64,000 nucleotides of DNA. Origin: Nonomuraea polychroma (GTDB lineage: Bacteria > Actinomycetota > Actinomycetes > Streptosporangiales > Streptosporangiaceae). Shown here piece after piece: positions 9,777 to 18,862 of this stretch; position 1 is the first letter of the stretch; each line of letters starts with the position of its first letter. The notes beneath the pieces are model-generated. The model was given only the letters and a program-made list of their open reading frames with translations, did no database searches and was not told where the DNA came from. Location of the stretch: the NCBI RefSeq assembly GCF_004011505.1, contig NZ_SAUN01000001.1, forward strand, positions 8,831,501 through 8,895,500. Direction: 5' to 3'. The position numbers and the translations under genes were made by a program.

Positions 9777-11660
9777 ATGACGACCCAGCCTCTCGGCGAC
9801 GGGAGTGCCACGAGGCGGCGCCCCGGCCGGCAACTCGCCCGGGCGTTATCGTTCGGTCTCGTGCTGGCGACCGCCGTCATGACGGCGGGACCGGCCGCCA
9901 GCGCCGCATCGCCGGCCCCCGGCATCCCCGATCTCGGGCCGAACGTCACCGTCTTCGACCCGAGCATGCCGGTCAGCGACATCCAGGCGACCCTCGACGC
10001 GGCGCACGCCGCTCAGGTCGACAACGAGATGGGCACCACGCGCCACGCCTACCTCTTCAAGCCCGGCACGTACGGCACCGCGGAGCATCCGCTCCAGATC
10101 AAGGTCGGCTACTACACCGAGATCGCCGGCCTGGGCGCCTCCCCCACCGACGTCGTCATCAACGGCAAGGTCGAGGTCTACAACCGCTGCCTGGCGGACG
10201 GCGGGACCGCCAACTGCCTCGCGCTCGTCAACTTCTGGCGCACCCTGTCCAACCTGTCGATCAACGTCAACGCGGCCGGCCAGGACGGCTGCAGATCGTC
10301 GGCGAACTTCTGGGCCGTCTCCCAGGCGGTGTCCCTGCGCCGGCTCAACATCGGCGGCGGCAACCTGTCGCTGATGGACTACTGCACCGCCGGCCCGCAG
10401 TACGCCAGCGGTGGCTTCATCGCCGACTCCAAGCTGCCGTCCGTCACGAACGGATCGCAACAGCAGTGGCTGACCCGCAACAGCGAGGTCGCCGGCTGGT
10501 CGAACGGCGTGTGGAACCAGGTCTTCTCCGGTGTCGTCGGCGCGCCGGACGACGCCGGGTTCCCGAGTCCGCCCTACACGACCCTCGACGCCACTCCCGT
10601 CAGCCGGGAGAAGCCCTACCTGTACGCCGACGCGCAGGGCAGGTACAAGGTCCGCGTGCCCGCCGCCCGCAAGGACACGCGTGGCATCTCCTGGGCTGAC
10701 GGCATGACGCCCGGCCGTACGCTGCCGATCAGCCACTTCTTCGTCGCGAAGCCGTCGGATTCGGTGCAGGTCATCAACAACCAGCTCGCGCGCGGCAAGC
10801 ACCTGCTGCTCACTCCCGGCGTGTACGACATCGCGCGGTCCATCGAGGTCAAGCGCCCGAACACGGTCGTCCTCGGTCTCGGCCACGCCACGCTCACCGC
10901 CGTCCACGGCTCGACGCCGCTCGACGTGGCCGACGTCCCCGGCGTCGTCGTCGCCGGCGTGACCGTCGACGCGGGTCTGGAGAAGTCGCCGGTTCTGCTG
11001 AGGGTGGGCAAGAAGCACGGGCCGCGCTGGAGCTCGGCGGACAACCCGACGACCCTGTCCGACGTGTACTTCCGGGTCGGCGGACCGCACGTCGGCAAGA
11101 CCGACATCGCGCTCGAGGTCAACAGCGACAACGTGCTCATCGACCACGCCTGGGTGTGGCGCGCCGACCACGGTGTGGAGGGCTTCACCGACACCCAGCG
11201 CTGGAACACCAACATCGGCCGCAACGGCGCCGTCATCAACGGCGACCATGTGACCGCGACCGGCCTCTTCGTCGAGCACTTCCAGCAGTACAACACCGTC
11301 TGGAACGGCGACGACGGCACGACGATCCTCTACCAGAACGAGCTGCCGTACGACCCGCCGACCCAGGCCGACTGGATGAACGGCGCCGTCGAGGGCTGGG
11401 CCGGTTACAAGGTCGGCGACCGCGTGAAAACGCACCGCCTCTACGGGGGCGGCGTCTACGTCTTCAACCAGAACAACCCGCAGATCCACACCGAGAACGG
11501 CTTCGAGGTTCCGGCGACGCCGGGCGTCAGGCTGCACCACATCATGACCGTCAACCTCAGCGCCGGCATCATCGACCACGTCGTCAACGGCGTGGGCGAC
11601 GCGGCTGACACGACCAAGATCGGGGTGCCGGTGTACATCGCGGACTACCCGGCCCCGTAG
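9777..11660 (+). CDS. Secreted parallel beta-helix protein (pectate lyase/GH55-like fold)
   Basis: A 627-residue exported protein. A long basic N terminus (RRRPGRQLARALSFG) precedes a hydrophobic stretch ending AASAASPAPG, a Sec-type signal. Two beta-helix regions follow, each with a GxY/GTYGT-style opening: YLFKPGTYGTAEHPLQIK and HLLLTPGVYDIARSIEVK. This two-lobed layout is like GH55 exo-beta-1,3-glucanases, and automated annotation of relatives varies. Catalytic residues cannot be assigned by eye. The start ATG 9777 has GGAAAGGA at proper spacing. The upstream LacI-type palindrome supports a role in polysaccharide use. Confidence 0.7.
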   Translation: MTTQPLGDGSATRRRPGRQLARALSFGLVLATAVMTAGPAASAASPAPGIPDLGPNVTVFDPSMPVSDIQATLDAAHAAQVDNEMGTTRHAYLFKPGTYGTAEHPLQIKVGYYTEIAGLGASPTDVVINGKVEVYNRCLADGGTANCLALVNFWRTLSNLSINVNAAGQDGCRSSANFWAVSQAVSLRRLNIGGGNLSLMDYCTAGPQYASGGFIADSKLPSVTNGSQQQWLTRNSEVAGWSNGVWNQVFSGVVGAPDDAGFPSPPYTTLDATPVSREKPYLYADAQGRYKVRVPAARKDTRGISWADGMTPGRTLPISHFFVAKPSDSVQVINNQLARGKHLLLTPGVYDIARSIEVKRPNTVVLGLGHATLTAVHGSTPLDVADVPGVVVAGVTVDAGLEKSPVLLRVGKKHGPRWSSADNPTTLSDVYFRVGGPHVGKTDIALEVNSDNVLIDHAWVWRADHGVEGFTDTQRWNTNIGRNGAVINGDHVTATGLFVEHFQQYNTVWNGDDGTTILYQNELPYDPPTQADWMNGAVEGWAGYKVGDRVKTHRLYGGGVYVFNQNNPQIHTENGFEVPATPGVRLHHIMTVNLSAGIIDHVVNGVGDAADTTKIGVPVYIADYPAP

Positions 11661-11667
11661 GGCTGCC

Positions 11668-11703
11668 CCGGTGGGCCGGAGCCTCCACGCCCCGGCCCAC
11701 CGG
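11668..11703. terminator. Bidirectional terminator hairpin
   Basis: Arms 11668-11679 and 11692-11703 (CCGGTGGGCCGG and its exact complement, 12 bp) enclose a 12-base loop between two convergent genes. Confidence 0.7.
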
Positions 11704-11719
11704 TGCGCGGAGGCACCGG

Positions 11720-13549
11720 TCAACGGTGGAGCGCGTCCGGGGTGTCGTCGTCAACCAGGAAGCCACCGGACTGGTGACGCCAGAGCCGTGCGTACGGGCC
11801 TTCGGCCTGGAGCAATTCGTTGTGGGTGCCCTGCTCCACGACGTGTCCCCGGTTGAGCACGACAAGCCGATCCATGCGGACGACGGTGCTCAAGCGGTGC
11901 GCGACCACGAGCGCGGTGCGGTCCTGCATCAAGTGCCACAAGGCTTCCTGGACGAGGATTTCGCTCTCGGAGTCGAGGGCGCTGGTGGCCTCGTCCAGCA
12001 GCAGGATGGGGGCGTCGCGCAGAATGGCGCGCGCGAGGGCCAGGCGTTGCCGCTGGCCGCCGGAGAGCTTGACGCCACGCTCGCCGACCAGGGTGTCGAA
12101 TCCGTCCGGCAGAGACTCGGCGAACTCCGTGACGTGCGCCGCCCGCGCGGCCCGGAGGATCTCGGCATCCGTGGCCCCCGGCCGGGCGAAGGCGATGTTG
12201 TCCCGCACCGACCGGTGGAACATGGCGGGTTCCTGAGGGACGTAGGCGATGAGGCTGCGCAGGTCGGCTTGGCGCAGCCGGGTGATGTCCTGGCCGCCTA
12301 TCAGGATCCGGCCTCCGTCGACGTCCATGAGGCGCAGTAACAGCCGGGTGAGGGTGCTCTTGCCACCGCCTGACTGGCCGACCAGCCCGATCTTGGTGCC
12401 GCTGGGAATGTCGAGATCCAGATCCTCGAACAAGGGCGCGCCGCCGGCGTAGCCGAATCTCACCCGCTCGAAGCGTATGCTCGCGTCGGCCGGGCGCAGC
12501 GGCTGCGGATCGGCCGGATCGACCACGGTCGGCGGCACGAGGAGCAACTCGGTGAACTGGGCGGCTTCGGTGAGCACGCTCTCGATGCGCCGGTAGATCT
12601 GGTTGAACTCGAACATGATGCTGATCGTGGTCGTGTAGTAGGAGAACGTCACCACGATGGCCTCCACGCCCAGGCCTCCCCGGAGTGCCACGGCGAGGAG
12701 CAGGCCCACGGCACTGGTGAGGACGGACAGCGGGGCGACGACGGTGTCCACCCGGAGGTTGCCGTAATCCCAGGAGCGGAGCGACAGCCTGCCCTGCTCG
12801 GCAACCCTGGCCCGATGTTCGGTGGCTTCGCGATCTTCGGCGGCGAACGCGCGAACCGTCTCCATGTTGGCCAGCACATCGGCGACGTGGCCCGACACCA
12901 GCACCTTGGCCGCCTCACGTTCGTCGACCAGCGCTTGGCGACGGCGAATGAGCGGAGCGACGAGAAAGCCGGTCACGATGATGAGGCCCACGAGGACGAC
13001 GACCAGCAGCGGGTGATATTGCCACAACACGACCGAAGCGAAGGCCAGCGGCACCAGCTTGGCCATGATCGAGAATGTCAGCGTGTCGGCGAATTCCTCG
13101 AACCTGGCGGAGAATCCCAGCACCCGTTTGGTCAGCGAGCCGGCGAAGTTGTCGTGGAAGAACGCGGCGTCCTTGGTGAGCAACTCGTCCATGCCCACCA
13201 CGCCGAGTCGCTCGATGCCCCGGGCGTCCGTACGGTTGAGGAAGTGCAGTCCCACCCGCCACAGCGCCTCGCCCGCAAGGAGGCAGCCGCCGAATCCGAG
13301 CACATAGGGCAGTAACGCGGTGACCGTGCCGTCCCCGCCTTCGGCCAGATGCCCCACGAGCCCGGCGACCGCCAGCGGCGCCAGGTAGAAGAGGCAGATG
13401 TTGCCCATCGCCGGCAGCGTCAGCGCGGGCACCGCGACTCGCCACTGACGCTTGAGCTCACCGCAGTAGTAGCGCAGTGCCAGCAGGACCGCCGACTTTC
13501 GTAGAGATGGACCATCCCCGGAGTGCTCGCGTGATTCGAGCGCAGCCAT
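11720..13549 (-). CDS. ABC exporter, fused permease and ATPase
   Basis: A 609-residue half-transporter: six predicted membrane helices in the first 330 residues (ABC type-I exporter fold), then the nucleotide-binding domain with Walker A GLVGQSGGGKSTLTRL, Q-loop AYVPQEP, signature KLSGGQRQRLALARA, Walker B ILLLDEATSALD and H-loop VVAHRLS. It should act as a homodimer, exporting a lipid, peptide or drug; there is no N-terminal C39 peptidase. The gene stands alone, convergent with the beta-helix gene. The substrate is unknown. Confidence 0.9.
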   Translation of the reverse strand: MAALESREHSGDGPSLRKSAVLLALRYYCGELKRQWRVAVPALTLPAMGNICLFYLAPLAVAGLVGHLAEGGDGTVTALLPYVLGFGGCLLAGEALWRVGLHFLNRTDARGIERLGVVGMDELLTKDAAFFHDNFAGSLTKRVLGFSARFEEFADTLTFSIMAKLVPLAFASVVLWQYHPLLVVVLVGLIIVTGFLVAPLIRRRQALVDEREAAKVLVSGHVADVLANMETVRAFAAEDREATEHRARVAEQGRLSLRSWDYGNLRVDTVVAPLSVLTSAVGLLLAVALRGGLGVEAIVVTFSYYTTTISIMFEFNQIYRRIESVLTEAAQFTELLLVPPTVVDPADPQPLRPADASIRFERVRFGYAGGAPLFEDLDLDIPSGTKIGLVGQSGGGKSTLTRLLLRLMDVDGGRILIGGQDITRLRQADLRSLIAYVPQEPAMFHRSVRDNIAFARPGATDAEILRAARAAHVTEFAESLPDGFDTLVGERGVKLSGGQRQRLALARAILRDAPILLLDEATSALDSESEILVQEALWHLMQDRTALVVAHRLSTVVRMDRLVVLNRGHVVEQGTHNELLQAEGPYARLWRHQSGGFLVDDDTPDALHR

Positions 13550-13650
13550 CCGCCCCTCCCGAATGCCGACACCGCCCTGGCCATGCTGCCGCAGGACCTA
13601 CGGAGGAGCGAGCGATTTTCCGGCTGCGCCCAGGGACTGCACGGCGTGGG

Positions 13651-13829
13651 TCACGAGTAGTCGTCTTCGTCGTACTGCTCCAGGCCGAGCAGGCCGGCCG
13701 CCGTTTGATCGCCTTTTCGAGTCGCTCCAGCGCGACGTTGTACGGCCGCACGATGCCCAGATACCGCCGGGCCGCCTGCTTGATGGCCAGCGGCACCGGG
13801 CTCGGAGAAGAGGTCGTCGAAGGAGTCAC
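13651..13829 (-). pseudogene. Possible frameshifted small gene upstream of the ABC exporter
   Basis: On the minus strand one frame reads LAIKQAARRYLGIVRPYNVA then LERLEKAIKR, and a second frame continues as AAGLLGLEQYDEDDYS before TGA (13653-13651). Joined by a one-base shift they would make a short, plausible protein ending in an acidic tail. I do not recognise it. It may also be chance in high-GC DNA. The rest of 13550-13860 shows nothing else. Confidence 0.25.
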
Positions 13830-13867
13830 CGTCCCCGCGGGCGGTGTGGGCTCGCGGCCGTTGGCAC

Positions 13868-13895
13868 TTGCCTAACTATTCATTGAATGTATAGT
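13868..13895 (+). promoter_or_regulatory. PadR autoregulatory operator over a leaderless promoter
   Basis: TTGCCT (13868-13873) and TATAGT (13890-13895) with a 16-base spacer form a promoter. Positions 13875-13895 form a 21-bp imperfect palindrome (ACTATTCATT and its mirrored half), with mismatches only near the centre, covering the -10. Transcription would begin at about 13902, so translation may start without a leader at ATG 13903. The site fits repression by the adjacent PadR protein. Confidence 0.6.
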
Positions 13896-13902
13896 CATGA
13901 TC

Positions 13903-14409
13903 ATGTCAACCGGTCACGTGCTGCTCGGCCTCCTCGTCGAGCGCCCGAAGCACGGCTATGAGCTCAAGAAGGAGCACGATCACCGCCTGGCCGGCGCCAA
14001 ACCGCTCGCGTACGGGCAGGTCTACGCGACGTTGCAACGGCTGGAACGCGACGGCTACGCGGAGGTGGCGGAGACGCAGCAGGAGGGCGGACCCGAGCGG
14101 ACCGTCTACGCGATCACCGACAGCGGCCGGGCAGAGCTGGCCCAGTGGCTGAACACCGTGGAGCCACCGGCGCCATATGTTGCCAGCTCGCTGTTCGCGC
14201 GCGTCGCCGTCGCGGGAAAGGCCGCTGACGGGTACCTCGCGCGGCAGCGTGAGGCGCATCTGGCCCGCATGAGGGAGCTGACCGCCGCGAAGGCGTCCGG
14301 CGCGCCGGCCCAAGTGCTGGCGGCGGACTACGCGCTTCAGCACCTCGACGCCGACCTGCGCTGGATCGAGACCGCGATTTCGCGGCTGAAGGAGGAGAAG
14401 GATGCTTGA
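13903..14409 (+). CDS. PadR family transcriptional regulator
   Basis: A 168-residue protein. The winged helix is at the N terminus: VLLGLLVERPKHGYELKKEH, then GQVYATLQRLERDGYAEVAE and RTVYAITDSGRAELAQWL, the PadR hallmark wing. The C-terminal half is the helical dimer arm (PadR_C/Vir-like). PadR proteins repress transporter or detoxification genes and release DNA when a small molecule binds. The stop overlaps the start of the ABC ATPase gene by 8 bases, so it controls its own operon. ATG 13897 is an alternative start two codons upstream, but the promoter position favours 13903. Confidence 0.9.
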   Translation: MSTGHVLLGLLVERPKHGYELKKEHDHRLAGAKPLAYGQVYATLQRLERDGYAEVAETQQEGGPERTVYAITDSGRAELAQWLNTVEPPAPYVASSLFARVAVAGKAADGYLARQREAHLARMRELTAAKASGAPAQVLAADYALQHLDADLRWIETAISRLKEEKDA

Positions 14410-15067
14410 GGCCAGAGGCCTGGTGAAGTCGTACGGCAAGACCAGGGCGCTGACAGGCGTCTCCCTCGAGGTCGCGGAGGGCGAGATCGTCGCGATCACC
14501 GGGCCGAGCGGATCGGGCAAGTCGACGTTGCTGCACTGCCTGGCCGGGATCATCCGCCCGGAGTCCGGCGAGGTCGTCCTGGACGGCAGGCGGATCGACA
14601 CGCTGGCCGAGGGCGAGCTGACCAAGCTCCGCCGCGAGAGCTTCGGCGTGGTCTTCCAGTTCGGCGGGCTGGTGCCCGAGCTCACCGCAGCGGAGAACAT
14701 CGCCCTGCCCATGCTGTTCAACCGGCACGGCAGGCAGGAGTCGATGACCGTCGCGGCGGACTGGCTGTCGCGGCTGGGGTTGTCCGACTGCGCCGATCAG
14801 CGGCCCGGCGAGCTGTCCGGGGGTCAGCTGCAGCGAGTGGCACTCGCGCGTGCGTTGGCGACCGGCCCCCGCGTGCTGTTCGCCGACGAGCCCACGGGCG
14901 CGCTGGACACGCTGGGCGGCGAGCAGGTGATGAGCGCACTGCTCGACACGGCGCGCACCGGCCGTACCACCGTGGTTCTGGTCACTCACGACAACCGGGT
15001 GGCCGCCTACGCCGACCGGGAGATCGCCCTGCGCGACGGCGCCGTTCTGGCGGGGATCAACCAATGA
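14402..15067 (+). CDS. ABC transporter ATP-binding protein (MacB/LolD type)
   Basis: A 221-residue cytoplasmic ATPase with Walker A ITGPSGSGKSTLLHCLAG, signature LSGGQLQRVALARALATG, Walker B VLFADEPTGALD and H-loop VLVTHD. The DEPTGALD form is typical of MacB/LolD/FtsE-type ATPases that drive FtsX-like permeases. The next gene is such a permease and overlaps it by 4 bases (ATGA). With the PadR gene they form one operon, likely for drug or peptide efflux or envelope-stress handling. The substrate is unknown. Confidence 0.92.
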   Translation: MLEARGLVKSYGKTRALTGVSLEVAEGEIVAITGPSGSGKSTLLHCLAGIIRPESGEVVLDGRRIDTLAEGELTKLRRESFGVVFQFGGLVPELTAAENIALPMLFNRHGRQESMTVAADWLSRLGLSDCADQRPGELSGGQLQRVALARALATGPRVLFADEPTGALDTLGGEQVMSALLDTARTGRTTVVLVTHDNRVAAYADREIALRDGAVLAGINQ

Positions 15068-16293
15068 TCACCGTCATGCGGATGCTGAACAGGGGACGGT
15101 CGCGGGCCGAGCGGGTACGCGCCGGGCTGGTCGCCGCCGGGGTCGGGGTGGCGACGTTCCTGGTCTGCACGGCCGTCAGCCTGGCGGACTTCAAGGACGA
15201 GGGCGGCTCGCTGACCGGGCTCGCGCTGGCCCTGCTGGCCCTGCCGGTCGCCGCTCTGGTTCACCAGGCCAACCGGCTGGCCTCCGCCACCAGGGAGCGA
15301 CGGCTGGCAGGCATGCGGCTGGCCGGGGCCACACCAGGCGACGTGCGCCTGCTCGGCGCCCTGGAAAGCGGCCTGCTGGCGCTGCTCGGCTCCCTGGCCG
15401 GCGCTGCGGTCTACGTGATCACCCATCTCGGCGGGCCGCTGGTTCAGGTGCCCGTGGTCATGGCTGTGGTGGTGCTGTACGGGGTTCAGTCGGGGTCACG
15501 CGCCGGCCGGCACGTCATCGCCTCGCCGATCGGTGTGGCTCGACGGACACGGCTGCGAGGGCCGAGAGTGCGAGATCTCCTCCTCGTCGTGGCCGGCGTC
15601 GGCCTCTTCACTCTCGGAAGCGTGCTGAAGGGCCGCTTTCCTATCGTCGGTCCGTACGGGGCGGCTCTGGCCATGACGGCCGGGCTGGTGCTCCTGCTGT
15701 TCGGCGTGACCATGGCCACGACCTGGCTGATCAGAGCGTACGCTCGCCGGGCCGGCCGACGGGCCGCCTCCCCCGAGATGCTGCTGGCCGCACGGCTGGT
15801 CGAGGCCGACCCGAGGGCATGGGCCAGAGCCCTGTCAGTGGTGAGCCTGACGGTGTTCTTCGGCGCGGGCGCCGGAGCCCAGCAGGCGGGCGTCGGCTAC
15901 TCCCAGGCCCACGCGCTCGTGGATGTCGCGCTCCTGGTGGCCCTGCTGACCTCGGCGGTCGCCCTCGTGGTGCACCAGGCGGAGGAACTGATCGATCATC
16001 GTCGCTCGTTCGCCGCGCTGGCCGCCTCGGGGGTGCCGGAAAGTGCGCTGAGCGGGGTGCTCGTACGGCAAGCGGTCATCGCCGCGCTGCCGGTCTGCCT
16101 CGTGGCCGCTGTTTCGGGAGCGGCGGCGGTGATCGTGCCCCTCATGGACATCTATCAAGTCCAGTGGCTCGGTTGGGCGTCCACCAGGGCCTTGGCCATG
16201 GCGGGCATCGGGGTTCTCGCAGCGGTGCTCGTGGCCCTGGCGGCACGCCCGCTGCTGCGCGGCGCGCTGCGCCTGGAGAGGCTGCGGGCCTGA
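15064..16293 (+). CDS. FtsX-like ABC transporter permease
   Basis: A 409-residue integral membrane protein with about eight hydrophobic segments in two groups of four. The pattern around residues 75-110 (RERRLAGMRLAGATPGDVRL then LLALLGSLAG) is the FtsX/MacB coupling helix region, and a similar one occurs later (HRRSFAALAASGVPESAL). It lacks the large extracytoplasmic MacB domain, as in many Gram-positive two-gene systems. It forms a transporter with the preceding ATPase and ends before a strong terminator. Confidence 0.85.
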   Translation: MITVMRMLNRGRSRAERVRAGLVAAGVGVATFLVCTAVSLADFKDEGGSLTGLALALLALPVAALVHQANRLASATRERRLAGMRLAGATPGDVRLLGALESGLLALLGSLAGAAVYVITHLGGPLVQVPVVMAVVVLYGVQSGSRAGRHVIASPIGVARRTRLRGPRVRDLLLVVAGVGLFTLGSVLKGRFPIVGPYGAALAMTAGLVLLLFGVTMATTWLIRAYARRAGRRAASPEMLLAARLVEADPRAWARALSVVSLTVFFGAGAGAQQAGVGYSQAHALVDVALLVALLTSAVALVVHQAEELIDHRRSFAALAASGVPESALSGVLVRQAVIAALPVCLVAAVSGAAAVIVPLMDIYQVQWLGWASTRALAMAGIGVLAAVLVALAARPLLRGALRLERLRA

Positions 16294-16300
16294 ACGGCCC

Positions 16301-16325
16301 AGGCCCGGCGCGCTGCGCCGGGCCT
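16301..16325. terminator. Terminator hairpin after the PadR-ABC operon
   Basis: Arms AGGCCCGGCGC (16301-16311) and its exact complement (16315-16325) form an 11-bp stem with a 3-base loop, between the permease and a convergent small secreted protein gene. Confidence 0.75.
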
Positions 16326-16349
16326 CACTGGCGGAGCATCCGTTCGAGC

Positions 16350-16751
16350 TCAGTAGATGCGGTACTTCTTGCCGCAGTTGTCGAACTTCCCGGCCCAGCA
16401 GGTGAAGGTGTAGACCTTCTTGATCCCGTGGCCGCTCCAGGTGCCGACGACCTTGCCGTCCCAGGCCTTGTTGAAGCGGTGCCAGGAGCCGTTCTTGTAG
16501 TACTCGAACCACACCCAGCCCTTCTTGCCGCCGACCTTGTCGACGCCGTACCACTTCGTGAAGACCGTGCCGCCGCTGCTCCACGTCTTGCCGAACGTGT
16601 AGGCCTTGTGGTCGCTGGAGAAGAACTTGCCCCAGCTGACGGTGGTGGTCGTGGTCTGCGTGGTGGTGGCGGCCTGGGCGGCCGGGCTGAGAGCGAGGCC
16701 GGTGACGGCCATCGAGCCGGCCAGGGCGGCGATCGCAAAGGTCTTACGCAT
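16350..16751 (-). CDS. Small secreted protein of unknown function
   Basis: A 133-residue protein with a clear Sec signal peptide (MRKTFAIAALAGSMAVTG, cut likely after AQA near residue 27). The mature part starts with a run of Thr and Gln and is rich in Trp, Lys and Gly (VSWGKFFSSDHKAYTFGKTW). Two cysteines near the C terminus (TCWAGKFDNCGKK) may form a disulfide. The fold is probably a small beta barrel, but I recognise no family. The ribosome site GGAGGAACCCGAA precedes ATG 16751. Confidence 0.75.
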   Translation of the reverse strand: MRKTFAIAALAGSMAVTGLALSPAAQAATTTQTTTTTVSWGKFFSSDHKAYTFGKTWSSGGTVFTKWYGVDKVGGKKGWVWFEYYKNGSWHRFNKAWDGKVVGTWSGHGIKKVYTFTCWAGKFDNCGKKYRIY

Positions 16752-16905
16752 TTCGGGTTCCTCCCCGTTGTGTGTCCCGTCTGGGTGCGCCGGTTCTGTC
16801 CGACAGCACGGACATTACGGAGCTCCGGAGAGATCAACTGTGGACAAATCCACGCACCGGAGGTGACGCCGGACACACTCCGGGGAGGGGGTGGCAGCGG
16901 GGTGG

Positions 16906-18753
16906 CTATTGCTCGGCGGCGCTCCGGTACCGGTCGGCGAGCGCGGCCGTCTGCTGGGCGGTGTAAGGGTCGAAGGTGCGCAGCGCCTGGCTGTCGAGGC
17001 CGGCCAGCAGGTCGGCGGCCTGCTGGGGGTTGCCGTCGCGGCGGACGAACTCGTGGTCCTGGAGCCGGACCGACGGGCGGGCGGCGTCGAGTGCGGCCGT
17101 CCGTACGATCGCCGCGACGACAGGATCATGGACCCCGGCCTCCGCCTGGCGGCGCTCGCGTACCGCCTCCAGCGCTTCCCTCGCCGAGGCGAGGGCGTCG
17201 CTGCCGCCGAGGGCGAACCAGGCGCCCACGTCCGGTGTCCGCAGCACCTCGGCTTCGCGCTCCTCCGCCACATCCTGCGGAGGCGAGATGCGGATGCGCA
17301 GCGACTCCCCCGTGGACACCCACTGGACGGGCTCGCCCGCCGGATCGCGGCCGTAGATGCCGAGGACCGGCGTGATGTCGTATTCGCCGGGTTCGGCGAA
17401 AGTGAAGCCGGCCGAGCCGAAGGTGAGGTTGACGTTGTTGCTGAGCGACCCGGCGGGCGGGATGACGAGCTTGGCGGTGGAGTCCATGGCGGCCATGCAC
17501 CGTTGGGCGATCGGGGTGAACGCGGTCGCCTCTTCCGGCGGATCGGCGCGGCGGCGTACCAGGATCTCCAGCGGGCCGCTCTTCGGGTCGAGCACCCAGC
17601 GCTCCACCTCCAGATTCGCCGTGGTGCGGTTCTCCAGGGTGACCTTGAGGAACACCGGCTGGCCGAAGGCGAAGGTCGTCCCCGCCGCCGGGGCGGTGAG
17701 CGTCAGGCGGTGACCGTCGAACGGGACCTCCCGTGCGTACGGCGAGTGCCCGCCGGTCCCGTCGGCCCAGTAACGAACCGAGTGGAAGGGCTCGCCTCCG
17801 GGGATGAGCGACATCAACGGCCCGTGGCGGAGGAACGCCAGCTCGTCGGCGTCGAAGGTGAACGCGAAATCGCGCCAGTAGTCCAGCTCGTGGCCGCCGC
17901 CCCGGTACCGCCAGTCATAGTTCATGAAGGAGGTCGAGTCGGCCCGGCCGACCGCGCGCTCGAAGCGGTGCGCGAGGTTGAGCGCGTGCCCGAGCTCGTG
18001 CACGACGGTCCTGATGATCTTCTGGTCTCTGGTCGCCCCCTGGAACCCGGAGGTGAAGACCGCCGCGCCCTGCCGCTGGAGCAGGCCCTCGGCGTCGAAC
18101 ATCACGCCGGCGAGTCCAGGGATGGCCGCCCGGGACAGCAGGAGCAGGTGCAGCTCCCACGCCCTGGCGCGGAGCGACGCCTCGCCGGTGATGAGCATGA
18201 GATCGCTCAGCATGGTGTAGAGCAGGGAGTCGTCCCACGCTCCGGCGATCCCGGCGGGGATGGAGGTCTGCCGCCCGATCTCCTTGACCGCGAACCCGGC
18301 GGCCCCCAGGCAGCCGTTGACGGTGCGCTCCACGCCTTGGAAGATCACCGCGCTCGGCGCGGGAGCGTCCTCCTCCAGCTCGATCTCCAGGCCCAGCTCG
18401 CGCAGCGCGACGTCCTTGTGCTCGGCCGGGATGACGATCTCGGTCTGGACGGGCAACCCGTTCAGCGCGGCGTCGAGGGTGAACGTGACCGACACGCCGC
18501 CGTCCTCCGCCGGGGCGAGGGCCAGCGATCCCGTCGTCTTGTTCGCCGGACCGGCCTGCCAGATCGCCGGCCATTTCCCGTCGTCGAGCGCCACCTTGGT
18601 GCCGGGTGCGGTGCGCGCCGACGCCAGGTATCTGAGGCCGCCTGATACGACCCGGAACACGTCCGCGCTGATCACGCCGGAGCCGCCGGCGTCCACCCGC
18701 AGCGTGACCGAGATGCCGCCGCTCTCACCTTCGTAGCGTCCGTCCCTGATCAT
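16906..18753 (-). CDS. Zincin metalloprotease-like protein with HExxHxxxxxH motif
   Basis: A 615-residue protein. Near residue 270 it has VVHELGHALNLAHRF: two histidines and the glutamate of a zinc protease and a third histidine six residues further, the metzincin spacing, but with Asn where metzincins have Gly. A Met-turn-like SFMNYDWRY follows. N-terminal and later regions look like beta-sandwich modules (LTLTAPAAGTTFAFGQPVFL). No signal peptide is apparent, so location is unclear. Start ATG 18753 has GAGGAGATCCC before it. No partner genes; it is flanked by a small secreted protein and an arginase gene. Confidence 0.7.
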   Translation of the reverse strand: MIRDGRYEGESGGISVTLRVDAGGSGVISADVFRVVSGGLRYLASARTAPGTKVALDDGKWPAIWQAGPANKTTGSLALAPAEDGGVSVTFTLDAALNGLPVQTEIVIPAEHKDVALRELGLEIELEEDAPAPSAVIFQGVERTVNGCLGAAGFAVKEIGRQTSIPAGIAGAWDDSLLYTMLSDLMLITGEASLRARAWELHLLLLSRAAIPGLAGVMFDAEGLLQRQGAAVFTSGFQGATRDQKIIRTVVHELGHALNLAHRFERAVGRADSTSFMNYDWRYRGGGHELDYWRDFAFTFDADELAFLRHGPLMSLIPGGEPFHSVRYWADGTGGHSPYAREVPFDGHRLTLTAPAAGTTFAFGQPVFLKVTLENRTTANLEVERWVLDPKSGPLEILVRRRADPPEEATAFTPIAQRCMAAMDSTAKLVIPPAGSLSNNVNLTFGSAGFTFAEPGEYDITPVLGIYGRDPAGEPVQWVSTGESLRIRISPPQDVAEEREAEVLRTPDVGAWFALGGSDALASAREALEAVRERRQAEAGVHDPVVAAIVRTAALDAARPSVRLQDHEFVRRDGNPQQAADLLAGLDSQALRTFDPYTAQQTAALADRYRSAAEQ

Positions 18754-18862
18754 GGGATCTCCTCGACCGTCGAATACGCCGATTCCCACGATGGAGCGGG
18801 GACGCGGGGATGGCATGAGTACCCCCGTACTCAAGCTGACCCGGCGTGATCAGATGCTGCGG

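Noticed and set aside
9846..11723. 625-codon minus-strand frame opposite the secreted beta-helix gene
   Set aside because: Val/Asp/Arg-rich shadow; the plus strand has signal peptide, ribosome site and beta-helix repeats.
13458..13829. 123-codon minus-strand frame overlapping the ABC exporter start
   Set aside because: It overlaps the exporter gene by about 90 bases and its second half has no protein character; kept only as a possible frameshifted remnant.
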